This document shows, piece by piece, positions 11,301 through 21,121 of a stretch of DNA of 64,000 nucleotides (position 1 is the first letter of the stretch; the number at the start of each line of letters is the position of its first letter). Under the pieces are notes generated by a model, which was given only the letters and a program-made list of their open reading frames with translations, made no database searches and had not been told where the DNA came from. A program made the translations under genes and the position numbers. Origin of the DNA: Platanthera guangdongensis (Eukaryota; Streptophyta; Magnoliopsida; Asparagales; Orchidaceae); assembly GCA_039583875.1 (NCBI GenBank), contig CM077159.1:102137287-102201286 (forward strand). Direction: 5' to 3'.

Positions 11301-11449
11301 CTAGTGGTCATGAGGGCAGACAGATTCTGATCCTTGAATAAATCCAGTATATCTTGGAAGATTTGATCAGTGGTGTTGAAAGATTCCATATCAATGTCGA
11401 ATCCAGCATCGAACTTCATTGCGGCTAGAACTGCAACGGACATAGCCAT
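8387..11449 (-). CDS. SIR-1 env-like (third) ORF, 1020 aa, intact
   Basis: The only long uninterrupted gene of the window. It starts at ATG 11449 (context ACAATGGCT) and ends GKEKK. Residues about 1-250 form a domain shared with the env-like ORFs of SIR-2 and SIR-3 (FLADVVGKVLL, then FGRILGVF). Residues about 250-430 are Pro/Ser/Thr-rich, about 480-720 Ala/Ser-rich, about 740-830 acidic then basic, and about 850-930 rich in Arg/Gly/Tyr/Gln, which suggests RNA binding. I see no signal peptide, membrane helix or cleavage site, so envelope is only a positional name. The N-terminal domain resembles the one labelled putative plant transposon protein. Probably expressed from its own promoter (11562). 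Confidence 0.85.
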   Translation of the reverse strand: MAMSVAVLAAMKFDAGFDIDMESFNTTDQIFQDILDLFKDQNLSALMTTRIKLASDEIKEWVYTAHNQDNSTIVGSIAGTQVPLTPTILTEVFGLRNGDDTAEFSGEEFSDMLARMGHPEGNPSKLFKRNLSVEYRFLADVVGKVLLAKHSAHDTISRYQLCLMGALVDKRSLNCGEVFFDLIKKKINKSFVNFGRILGVFLQNRCPALLVSSGVHINASKRLTCALFGKWDRQISKPGRPSSSAPSGTRTHGVTPPQVSTPAEDLATAVTASSPPPIPTLPLPSTIPAPSTITISSPSPTTIPSPEPILPPPVDHFQPLFSYPPPDVTSSPSIPSFTLLDDSYMDDSPSSPPELPSASTSFQDLLHHIIDQTTFTPSISIPLSSISTIPTPEPSIPLSSPPLPASSAIPIPSTSAPILEQVDLSALADKLYELIAPRLSLLLETSLAPLHLSVASLSARLSSLLPQAAPPAVCLDTDVSASRQGEMPYEASLHAVAAAVSAAAADAAAADVSVSAAPSATVAVPPECQAPTAVLAIDLRSLLSAFDPAFFSYLPEVNVVQPPEDLSKALVPVSCCDHSIISAFVHSVIAASEDVAAAAVKENTNFASEIVDTAEIAHTAAEILIASDEPISKDLLMTEAIVFEPAADSDDVTAVTSAVTTPVSVASAVFAPVAPSASVALSAAFPAAATSASASSAAIQLKKDLMKRIDALYDAQSSESDEFKTDSDDSSATIARKWKARSKAMKRVPPTKVKDDNDIPYYILHNCQITEHWMQYSKNQLKAMKKKRKYEKGSSQFQHPHPPPLPPPDAGVGGSSASQAPARSQAPYQPHARSYQRESQSRGSYSRRGGYRGNQRDFQVYSKWYSRQHPYSRGGHGSSDTTSGPFPYKLKETVSARPPQDNSSNRYEPPVPFEDPEKNSSAWTARMKELAALDQIKKAREQGLDTSNISTMSEQRQKELDKYASSKFFDAERYMELHPAAVVPRSSKQTYLGAADDTRSNKEALNPNREIKLVKGKEKK

Positions 11450-11943
11450 TGTACCTGCAAAAACTTAACAAACAAAACGACCAAGCGTAGAACTGTTTGG
11501 AGGGAAAGAAAATCCTTGCAGAGAAATCGAAAGCGCAAGAGAGAACGACGGCAAAAAATGAGTTTTATATTAGGGTTCGACGCAGAATTGGAAAGATCGT
11601 TGAACTCAGTTCGACGATCGAGGCTTCTAAAGGAATCTGAAGAGACTCCAACATCGTCGATCTCCGTTCGACGATCTTGGAAAGCGTCGAGCTCCGTTCG
11701 ACGATCGTTCAGTGAACATAATCGTCGAGCGCCGTTCCACGATCGTTGACCGGAAGAGATAGTTCATACTATCTGAGAGGCGCTGAACTCAGTTCGACGA
11801 TTCTGGAAATCGTCGATCTCCGTTCGACGATCTTAGGGGAAATCGTCGAGCGCAGTTCAGAGATCAGAAAGATTCTAGACACTAAGAAAAATCAGAAGTT
11901 TTGCCTAGTCTTGGTCAATTTTTAGCTTTCAAAATCTTGGAAA
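11450..11943 (-). promoter_or_regulatory. Intergenic promoter-like region before the SIR-1 env-like ORF
   Basis: On the element strand there are about eight LTR-type GTCGAACTSAGTTCGACGAT palindrome units (about 11870-11585). A TATA-like AATATAAAA follows at about 11570-11562 and then a 110-bp leader ending TTTTTGCAGGTACA before the ATG. This repeats the order palindromes, TATA, leader seen in the LTR. No ORF here. Confidence 0.65.
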
Positions 11944-14900
11944 TTATTTAAGACTTCCTCCATCTAACATGCCTAACTGATTTAGGAAGAAGGTGTGTTT
12001 CTTTTCATCCAAAGGCTTGGTGAAAATATCTCCCCTTTGTAAATCAGTTGGGATATATTGTAATTCAATTTTGTTCTTTTCAACATTATCCCTTAAGAAG
12101 TGATGCCTAATCTCTATGTGTTTTGTCCTACTATGGAGGACTGGATTTTGAGCTATGGAAATAGCACTTGTATTGTCATAAAAGATTTTAGACATCTCTA
12201 AGTTGTAACCATAGTCTAGGAGTTGGTTTTGAATCCACAATATTTGTGAACAACAACTGCCTGCAGCCATATATTCAGCTTCAGCAGTTGAGGTTGACAC
12301 AGATGTTTGTTTCTTACAAAACCAAGAGACAAGTCTGTCACCAAGGAACTGACAAGTTCCACTGGTGCTTTTCCTGTCAATTCTGCATCCAGCATAATCA
12401 GCATCAGAGAATCCAGTTAAATTAAATGCTGAATCTTTTGGATACCAGAGACCTAGATTTGGACAACTTTTAACATACCTGAGAATCCTCTTTACTAATG
12501 TTAGGTGTGACTCTCTAGGGCTTACTTGGAACCTAGCACATATACATGTAGCAAACATTATATCTGGTCTACTAGCTGTAAGATACAGTAAAGAGCCAAT
12601 CATTGCTCTATATGTTGTCTGATCAACAGGTTTCCCATATTCATCAGCATCCAATACAGCATTGGTAGGCATGGGTGTTTTCATACAAGATGCCTCAGAC
12701 ATACCAAATTTCTTAACCAGTTCATTAGCATATTTGGTTTGAGAAATCAAGATGCCTTCAGCATGTTGTTTGACTTGCAATCCTAGGAAGAAGGATAGCT
12801 CACCCATGCTACTCATCTCAAATTTAGAATGCATCAGGTTAGAAAACCTTCTGCACAATTTTGAGTCAGTAGAACCAAAAATTATATCGTCTACATAAAT
12901 TTGCACTAGTAGGGTATGGGACTTATGGGTTCTAATAAAAAGAGTTTGGTCTACTCTACCCCTTATAAAACCATTTTCCAAGAGAAAGCATGCTAGGGTC
13001 TCATACAATGCTCTAGGAGCTTGCTTGAGACCATATAATGCTTTATTCAGTCTAAAAACATAATCAGGAAAAGTTGGAGAGATAAAACCTGGAGGTTGTC
13101 TGACATAAACTTCCTCCTTGATGTCTCCATTCAAGAAAGCATTTTTGACATCCATCTGATAGACTTTGAAGCCTTTGTGAGCTGCATAAGCTAGAAATAT
13201 CCTGATGGCTTCCAATCTTGCAACAGGTGCAAAAGTCTAGTCGTAGTCAATTCCTTCTTCTTGAGAATATCCCTGAGCAACTAGCCTTGCCTTGTTCCTT
13301 ATTATTACTCCTTGATCATCCAGTTTGTTTCTGAATACCCATTTTGTTCCAACAATGGAATGATCCTTAGGCTTTGGCACTAGTTCCCATACTTTGTTCC
13401 TCTCAAATTGATGCAACTCCTCTTGCATTGCAATGATCCAGTGTGGATCTTGCTCTGCATCTTGAATGGACTGAGGTTCAATTTGAGATAGGAAGCAGGT
13501 GTGCAACGGGTTTTGGTTGACCTGATTTCTGGTTTGCACACCAGCTGAGATTTCTCCAATTATTTGGGTAATTGGATGGTCTCTTGATGTTACTAAATCA
13601 ACTGGGGGTGTTGATTGTTCACCAACCTGTGTTGTTGTTTCCTCTTGTGGTACAACAACTGGCTCTTCAAGTGGTGGTTCAATATGTTGAGCATTGCCTT
13701 CATCTTCACTGCTTTCTTCTTCTTGAGCAACCTGTAACTTGTTCATATCTTCAACTGGAGAATGTTCCTACAAAGGTTCTATGGTAGAAGAAATCTTCTC
13801 CTTGAAAGACATGTTAGTTTCATCAAAAGAAATATGAACAGATTCCTCAATTTTCAAAGATGATTTATTATAGACCCTATAGGCCTTGCTGATCATGGAG
13901 TATCCCAGAAACACTCTTTCATCAGCTTTGGCTTGAAATTTTGCTAAATATTTCTTGTCATTATTGTGAATATAGCAAATACAATCAAAAATTCTGAAAT
14001 AGTCAACTTTAGGTTTCTTCCCTTTGAGTAATTTATAGGGAGTCTTTCCCTTTAGTTTATGTATCAGACTTCTGTTCAGCACATAGTTGGAGGTGTTCAC
14101 TGCCTCTGCCCAAAAGGATAGAGGTAGATGAGCATCTGACAATAATGTAGTGGCAGATTCAATAAGGGTTCTATTTTTCCTTTCAGCTACCCCATTTTGT
14201 TGAGGAGTTCTAGGAGCTGAGAAAGTATGCCTGATCCCTTCACTTTGACAGAACTCTTACATAAGAAGAGAATCAAACTATGTCCCATGATCACTTCTGA
14301 TCAGGGCAATGTGAGTATTAAACTCAATCTGTATACATTTGAGAAACTCTGTCAGACACTTAAAGTTATCAGACTTCTTCCTTACAAAGAACACCCAAGT
14401 GAATCTAGAGAAGTCATCTACAATTACTAAAGTGTAGGATTTCCCTCCTAGGCTTTGTACTGTGATGGGTCCAAATAGATCCATGTGTAACAGATACAAT
14501 ATCCTAGGTGAATCACTCTTATTAAGTGACTTAAAACTATTTTTAGTTTGCTTGCCTAATTGACAGGCCTTGCAGAGTCCTTCCTTCTTGTAGGGGCCAG
14601 AAGGTAGTCCTCTAACAAGGTTGTCCTTGGATAGCCTAGCAATAGTTCTAAGGTTTAGGTGTCCTAGTCTCTTATGCCATAAAACATTTGGTCTACAGAC
14701 TGAATTAAACAAGCAGATATCTATCTCAGTTGAAAGAAAATCTACTAAGTAGATGTTACCTTTCCTTATACCTGTCAACACTGTTGTGTTGTCCTCTGAC
14801 TTGATTTTGCATAAGGTTTTGCTGAAGGTCACTTGGTAGCCTTCATCACACAGCTGACTGATGCTGATTAGGTTGTGCTTCAGTCCTTCCACATATGCTA

Positions 14901-15093
14901 CCTTCTTGAAGGTTACTGAACCAATCTGGACTGCACCATATCCTTTAGTCTGTCCAAAGTTGGAGTCACCAAAGATAACTTTGGGTCCAAGCTTGGCATT
15001 GAAGGATGTGAGGTTGTCCTTGTTCCCTGTCATGTGCTTAGAGCACCCACTATCCAAATACCATTGCTGGTTAGATGTTGGATAGGTCTTCAC
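11944..15093 (-). pseudogene. pol: SIR-1 pol: protease, integrase, RT, RNase H (Ty1/copia)
   Basis: One continuous minus-strand frame of about 1050 codons broken only by stop codons (about 14277, 14257, 13767, 13236). Order: protease WYLDSGCSKHMTG (about 15060), gag-pre-integrase HKRLGHL and zinc residues CKACQLGKQ (about 14570), integrase with HMDLFGP (about 14480), VIVDDFSR, RSDHGT and NGVAERKN (about 14190), RT with [28 protein letters not shown] (about 13150) and [10 protein letters not shown] (about 12890), RNase [15 protein letters not shown] (about 12270), ending GMLDGGSLK. All catalytic residues I can place are present. At least two stops look like Gln codons changed to TAG. PRALYE replaces the usual PRAWYE. 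Confidence 0.95.
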
Positions 15094-15109
15094 CTGCACA
15101 TAAAATAAT

Positions 15110-17194
15110 TCATTTGTTTTTGACCCAGTTTACCTTGGGCCTAGGTTGATAACCTCTAAATTCAGAAATGAAGGACATCCCTGGCTGACACTTATATCCT
15201 TCAGGATGATATCTCCTTGGAGGTAAACTCCATTCAGTATAAGGGTTAAAGGTTTGGGATGAAGAACCCTTAGGATTCAATTTTGATTTGCCTTTAAACA
15301 AGTTTCCAGAGTTCTGACCTCTGTTCGACGATCTTGGAGCTGAGTTCGACGATCTTGGGTCAGATCGTCGAGCTCCGTTCGACGGTCGACTATGGATGAG
15401 GTCAGGTATATGAGATCGTCGAGCTGCGTTCAACGACTTTGGCTGAGATCATCGATCTGCGTTCGACGATTTTTCCTGAGATCGTCGAGCTGCATTCGGC
15501 GATCGTCGATCTTCATTCGGCGATCGTCGATCTCCGTTCGACGATTTTTGCTGGGACTTAGTTTTCTGAGGCAGATCAGAATTTTTCCTGGCAACCTCTA
15601 CAACTCCCTTTCCCTTGCTAGAAATAAACTTGATGGGAGTTGTTAGGACTATAGGTTGGCTGGATGAAGCACCCAAGCCCAGTGTACTGTTGAATCTAGA
15701 GTTCACTGTGCTTGTGATGTCCATCAGCTTGATGCTTCTCCCATTAAGGGATTCTTCAAGCTTCTTGGCCTCAGAGAGCTCACTTTTCAGTGAAGCTATC
15801 TGTTCCCTACAGTTCTCCAACTCCTGAGAGAGTTTGAGGTTTTCTGACTTTAAACCATTGTGTTCAGATAATTGATATCTGAGAGAGATAATCTCTTTCT
15901 CAGACTTTAGCCGGTCTAAACACAGTGCTTTAAATTCAGATTTAAAATCTTCTGAACTAAAATCAAAAGAGCTAATTACCTGATCTTCTTCAGGTTGAGT
16001 CTCTGAGTCTGACTCTGACTCTTCTTCCTCTGAATTGTGTTGTGAGGCATTGATTGCCATCATGCAGAACTCCTTTTCTTCTGCATCATCCTCATCATCA
16101 CTTGAGCTAGAAGAGGCTTCTGACTCCTCTTCTGTCTCACTCCAGGATTCAGCAACAAACCCTTTTCTTGTATGCTTATTTTTGCTTGAAGAAGGTTTGC
16201 CATTTCTTTTGGAGTCTTTCTCCTTTCTTCTTTCTTTTCTGTCCCTTCTGTCCTTGTTCTTGTTCTCTGGACAGTCAGGAACTATGTGCCTTGGTTTCCG
16301 GCAACTAAAGCAGATGATGTCTTTACTGTTGCTAATGGACTTGTCATACCTTGGCTTGTCCTGCTCCTTGTATGATCTTCTTCTGAAGTCCTTTCTGGCC
16401 ATCTTGTAGAATCTTTTGGCCAACAAGCTGAGTAGTTCATCATTGTCTGTGCTCTTATCTTCAGGCAGATCCTCAGTTGCCTTAAATGCTATGGTCTTTT
16501 CTTTTCTTGTGGATGGTGAAGCAGCCTTCTGTTCTTCCTCTCTATTCTTGATAAGTAGCTCATAAGATTTGAGCTTACCCAGCAAGGCTTCAGTGGTGAT
16601 TTCATTCAGACTTCTGGCATCCTTAATTGGCCAGATTCTTGAATCCCAAGTGCTGGGGAAGCACATTTGGATCTTGTCATTGAGTTCTGTCAGAGAAATC
16701 TCTTTGTCCAATGTCCTTAGTTCACTGATAATTAGACTCAGTCTGTTGTACATGTCTCCCACTGACTCGGTCTCTCCCTTCTTGAAGTTCTCATATTGGG
16801 AGATGAGATGGGATCTTCTGTCCTTTCTCTCATCAGCTGAGCCTGAGACAATTTCTGAGAGCTTGTCCCAAATCTCCTTGGTTGAATTGCATTCAGCTAC
16901 CTTTTGAAAAATGTCATCTGACATTGTCTGAGCTAGAATGTTCATAGCCTTGGCATCAGCTGCTTTCCATTTTTTGATGTCAGCATCTGTCCCTGATGGA
17001 GGTGGAACAACATTTGTACTTGTGCTCTCTGGGGGTCTTGGACACACTGTCAAAACAGAATTAAATATATCTTCGTCAATAGAATTCATGTAAAGTCTAA
17101 TCCTTGCCTTCCAAAGTGCAAACTTTGAAAGATTGTACACTGGAGGTCTGGTGCTAGCATAATCTTTGTTTTGGGCCACGATTTGTGCACACAA
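15110..17194 (-). pseudogene. gag: SIR-1 gag (capsid/nucleocapsid)
   Basis: Minus-strand frame of about 690 codons with one internal TGA (15446-15448, probably from CGA) and a terminal TGA at 15110. It has a copia-type gag core (residues about 50-230, including QYENFKKGETESVGDMYNRL), one CCHC knuckle CFSCRKPRHIVPDC (near 16300), a Lys/Arg- and Ser/Asp/Glu-rich stretch (about 16230-15980) and a coiled-coil-like segment (about 15940-15740). The C-terminal end is made of Arg-Arg-Ser/Asn repeats encoded by the LTR palindrome (15320-15560). No ATG precedes residue about 32; the frame opens with TTG, so the true start is lost or non-canonical. It lacks the second CCHC seen in SIR-2 and SIR-4. Confidence 0.9.
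15318..15560 (-). repeat. LTR palindrome units inside SIR-1 gag coding sequence
   Basis: About ten copies of the (A)TCGTCGAWCTBCGTTCGACGAT unit in the reading frame of gag, translated as Arg/Ser/Asn-rich repeats. They match the units in the LTR (7741-8035) and before the env-like ORF (11585-11870). Confidence 0.85.
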
Positions 17195-17294
17195 AATCTA
17201 ATAATAAAATACAAAAGAAAAACAGATCTAGTTTGGGATCTTGGGGTTCAGGTGTTAGCCTGTACAACCAATCAGATATGGTATGTTTAACCAA

Positions 17295-17312
17295 CCTGGC
17301 TCTGATACCAAT
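17295..17312 (-). other. SIR-1 primer binding site (initiator tRNA-Met)
   Basis: On the element strand, two bases after the 5' LTR end (CCCTTTCA), lies TGGTATCAGAGCCAGG, complementary to the 3' end of plant initiator tRNA-Met. This primes minus-strand cDNA. Confidence 0.93.
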
Positions 17313-18829
17313 TGAAAGGGCAACTAGATCTGATATACTCTAGAGGGGGGTGAATAGAGTATATGGTGCTTAAAAACTTTTTACAGGCTTTTACAACAAT
17401 TGTTGTAATCTGTGTCAGCAGGGAAGCAATAAAGAATCTAACTACAGCACTAAGCTAAACAAAAACTAAGCACAAAGAGAATCAAGTCCAGAAACAAAAA
17501 TTAAAGCAAGCAGAACCAGAAGACACAAGGAAATATAGTGGTTCCCCAAACTTGGGTACATCCACTCTTCTACCACCCTAGGTAGGAATCCACTGCAGGA
17601 TGAGTTGATCAGGTGTCCTGGGCACCAATGAGCTTTTGATAAGGTGCTCAAAAATCAAAGCAGATTTTTTGATCAGGTGTCTTGCCACCAATGAGCTTTT
17701 GACAAGGTGCTCAAAAACCAGGTTCAAACTTTTGAAGGTAGTTTGAAAAACCCTTTACAGAGTGGGGGTGAGAGAGTGATGGCAGTCTTCTCTTTCTCAA
17801 ACAGCTGAGAAGACTAAGTGGATTGATGTCAAAGCTCCCCCTGAATCCTTGAAATCTTCAGGAAGAAAAGCTTTGCTTGAGGGTGATAGGCCTTCAAATA
17901 TAGAACTCCAGCAATGGATGATTTCAGCAATAGCTGAAATGTTGAGTGTCTGGAGTCTTGGAATGATGTTGGCCTTGAACACTTTGAAAGATGAAGAGAT
18001 CTGAAGATTGAAAACTAGATCTCCTTGGATGAGTGTTCTTCAGAATTCTTTTTGACAGAAGATTTTGAATGAGTCTCTGTAATCTGTATTGTGTGTTCTC
18101 TTCTTGTTAATCTCTATTGATTCAAAAAACATTCTGTCTTTTATTCTCTGTTCCAGAATAGAATATCATTCTTTGTCAAGAATAGTCGTTGGTCTGCATT
18201 GATTGCATCCTTAATTGCATAATCTCTTCTAGAGGAAAGTCCACAGAATTATTCCTTGAAAAATCCCTTGAAACTTGGTCCAGAATTGAATGTAAACGGC
18301 TAGCAAATCTCTGAATTAATTGCAGAATAACTCTTAACTGATTTGAATTTGAATTCTGGAAGTTATCTGAAATCGTCGAACTGAGCTCTGTTATCGTCGA
18401 GCTGAGCTCAGCGAACTGGAAAACTCAAGCAGCAAAATAATCGTCGATCTGAGCTCAAAGATCGTCGAACTGAGCTCAGAGATAAAGATCCAAAGCAGAG
18501 TCAAAATCATCGAACTGAGCTCACCGATCGTCGAACTGAGTTCGACGATATTAAGAAGTTGAGCTCAGCGATCGTCGAATGGAGTTCGACAATCTGTCGA
18601 AGTTGAGCTAGACGATCGTCGACCGGAGTTCGACGAATCGTCGTGCTGAGCTCGACGATCAGACTTAGTCTCCAGACAGAAAAACTTGGTCTCCAGGGCA
18701 GCTTCCAATCCTAGACTTCTAACCCTTAGACTCAATTTTAATTGACCTTTTAAGCTATACAGAAGGTCAAACACAGGTTCCTAGAGACATAGTGATCCTG
18801 ACCCAAATTAGTAATAGGGTGTTCCAACA
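17313..18829 (-). repeat. SIR-1 5' LTR (1517 bp)
   Basis: Nearly identical to 6682-8197. It ends GTGTTCCAACA and is followed by CATCC. It carries the same palindrome block (about 18371-18665). Confidence 0.95.
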
Positions 18830-18834
18830 CATCC

Positions 18835-19861
18835 TACCACCTCTACTTCTTCTCATCCGACTTCTTCTTCTTTTTCCTCTTCCATCCCCGTCTCTCTGTC
18901 CTTCTCTCCCGCCGTTCCCGGCTCCCCCGCAATGTCTCCTTCCATCACCACTTCACCCTCTCCTCCAGTCTCCCTTTCAAACTCCTGCTACCATTGCTCC
19001 ATCCTCTTCTCCATCTCTTCAGCCTCTTCCTGCCATGAGATAGTGTTCACCGCCATCACGTAGCATTCCCTGGCTGCCTTCGGATCTCCCCGCACTCTGA
19101 TTTGGGTACCTCCGGAGTTGAGCTTCAAGAACTGGTGAAACGATGACGACACACATCTAAAAGCGCCGATCAAGGGGTGCCCAAAAATGGCGTTGTAACT
19201 GCTGGGGGCATCCACTATGACGAAACGACAGTTCCTGGATAGTCCCACTAAGTTCACCTATAGCCCCCCCCCCCCCCCCCCCCCCCGCGACCTCCTTCCT
19301 TTCTCCTGAGAATCCAAATAATGGTCCTTCTGCTGCCAGTACCCTCCGGGCCTCCACCCTCATCTCGTTAAAAGCCTTTTTGAAAATAACATTCCCTGAG
19401 CTCCCGTTTTCCACCAGGATCCGCGATACCGTGAAGTTCTCAATGGTGGTTTGAATCACTAGTGCGTCGCATAAGCGGTCTTCATGGTCTGGCATGTCCT
19501 TCTTCGAAAAGGTGATTTTCTCACCCGAGGGAGGGGATTGTGATGTCAAGGCTACGCTTCGACAATACATAGTGTGGAGGCTCCCTTTTCGATCAGCCTC
19601 AACCCCCACCCCCCCATGGATTACTCCAATTCCCCCCCAGTCTCCAACGTCCGCTCGATCCACAAATTGATCTTCCTCTCCGGTTCCAGTAACCTCTTCT
19701 ATCCGCACCGGCCTCTGCTGCTCTCCTGCTCCTCTAGCTCTTCTCATTTCCAAGAATTCTGGGCAGGTAGCCGTTGCGTGCCCCTCCTCCTCATGAAAGT
19801 CATAGTATGGCAAGGCTACCTCCCCCCTGTCTCCCTTCCTGAGGGTTTCTCCTCCTCCCAA
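18835..19861 (-). pseudogene. pol: TAT-1 protease region
   Basis: The Tat gag end and protease continue right of SIR-1. The zinc-knuckle-like FHEEEGHATATC (near 19790) opens the segment. The protease motif is decayed: ILVENGSSGNVIFKKAF (near 19400) where the family has (V)DTGSSA. The downstream protease end VIVDAPSSYNAIFGHPLIG with RGDPKAARECYVMAV (about 19230-19040) is typical of Tat polyproteins. A run of 23 cytosines at 19264-19286 separates the two frames and causes the shift. Asp to Glu-Asn at the catalytic triad implies loss of activity. The stretch 18835-18987 is the acidic linker towards RT. Confidence 0.85.
19264..19286. repeat. Homopolymer C23 in the TAT-1 protease
   Basis: Uninterrupted run of 23 C on the plus strand at the point where the protease reading frame changes. 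It would encode poly-Gly on the minus strand. Either slippage expansion or a sequencing/assembly artefact. Confidence 0.8.
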
Positions 19862-20990
19862 CTCCTGCTCTTCCTCTCTCCCGGCCTCTACCTCTCCCTC
19901 GGCCGATTGTCATAGCTTGCTGCGGCGGTGGTAGGGCCGGTCTATGACCGTACAACCACTTTTGCTGGTGAATTCATCCAGGTCCTCACGGTTAGTTCCT
20001 TCCTCCCCAGGGAAATCCTCTCCCTTGCCCTGGGGCTGGGCCCTCCTGCTGTCTCCATCCCAACTCCTGGCATGTCGGGGCACTCGGCTCTTCCATTCTC
20101 CTTACCTCCTGTTGTCTCCCTCCTGATTCTCTCGACTCCACCTTCGTCAGCCTCGCTAGCTTTTTTGCGAAAGCCGAGTTCGCTGCCTCCATTGCTATTT
20201 CCTTCGCCGCCTTCTCCATTAGTCCTTCGAACGACAGTGGCGCCTTCTGAGTGAGGCTTATCTTGAAGAAGCCTTCTAGTAGCCCCATGGTAAAGACCAT
20301 CTGGAGGGCGAATCCAGGCATCTCCCGGATGTCTAGGATCTCCTCCTGGAACCTGTCTACGTACTGAGATAAAGACTCATCCGCCCTCTGCTTAATCAAG
20401 AAGATAGACTTCGGGTTCTTCTTCCTCTACTTCAAAGTTGAGAAACATAGCTGAAAACTTCTGCTCAGGTCCTCGAAGTAGTATATTGAGCCCGTTGGGA
20501 GCTGGTGAAACCAGTCCCTAGCCTTATCCTTCAGAGTGATGGCAAACAGACGGCACTTGAATGCGTAGGTCATGGGCCTAATCGAGATCGCATCCTCGAA
20601 CCACTGCAAGTGATGGAGGAGATCATCTTTCCCCACATAATAGTTCATCTTGGGTTCCTGGAACCCTTCCGGGACGGGAGCCGACAGGATCAATTTGCAA
20701 ATAGGCGACACTCTTGCCACTGGTCTCGCCGCCCCTACTCTCGCGACGACCTCCCATGGCGAGACAGTGCTCGCAGGGCTGGGGAACAGCTCCCTTCCAG
20801 CCATGTCTCGCCCGCCTCCTTCCACCATCACTTCCTTCCCTGGTCGCCATCCCGGGGCATCTTCTCCCACTCGCTCCGATACGAGCTCTTCTTGCAGCGC
20901 GAGAGCGGGCACCTAAGGTAGCAGGGTTGAACAGTCCCCCTATCGCGAGATCCCTTGCAGCAGGTCCATGATACTTTTAATTGACGCCAT
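19862..20990 (-). pseudogene. gag: TAT-1 gag
   Basis: Minus-strand Tat gag. A probable start ATG near 20990 is followed by a TGA/TAG-broken N-terminus, then ELVSERVGEDAPG, LILSAPVPEGFQEPKMNYYV and the gag core DLLHHLQWFEDAISIRP...DKARDWFHQLPTGSIYYFEDLS (20650-20430). After a stop near 20430 comes QRADESLSQYVDRFQEEILDI and APLSFEGLMEKAAKEIAMEAA (20390-20190). Leader and primer site lie between 20990 and 21121. It is homologous to the TAT-2 gag at 21900-22920. The stops make it non-functional. Confidence 0.85.
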
Positions 20991-21102
20991 GAACTCTTCT
21001 CTTCCAACAAATCCTCTCGGGTTATCAGATCCCTCTCCTTCTCATTCTCCGTGGCCTCTCTCCATGTGGTTGCACAAGATTCTTCTTTGACGGCTGTAGT
21101 CC

Positions 21103-21121
21103 ACGCTCACCGCACCAAAAA
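21103..21121 (-). other. TAT-1 primer binding site region
   Basis: On the element strand the LTR end (CCAACA) is followed by TTTTTGGTGCGGTGAGCG, the position of the primer site. The same sequence follows the TAT-2 LTR at 22925-22942. I cannot assign the tRNA by eye. Confidence 0.6.

Larger units (their letters stand above)
6682..18829 (-). mobile_element. SIR-1: near-complete Sirevirus-type Ty1/copia retrotransposon (12,148 bp)
   Basis: Both LTRs are present (6682-8197 and 17313-18829) and start/end TG...CA. A perfect 5-bp duplication CATCC lies at 6677-6681 and 18830-18834. The element reads right to left: 5' LTR, initiator-Met primer site, gag, pol in copia order (protease, integrase, RT, RNase H), env-like ORF, polypurine tract, 3' LTR. 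By eye the LTRs differ at about 22 positions plus one 1-base indel over 1516 bp (about 1.5 percent), so insertion was recent. Despite this, pol and gag contain several in-frame stops with no frameshift. It is nested in TAT-1. Confidence 0.95.

Noticed and set aside
8387..11449. Naming the SIR-1 third ORF a viral envelope glycoprotein
   Set aside because: No signal peptide, membrane anchor or fusion segment is visible; only position supports the env label.
15392..15646. Plus-strand ORF with RRSS repeats opposite gag
   Set aside because: It arises from the palindromic units read on the other strand; gag homology is on the minus strand.
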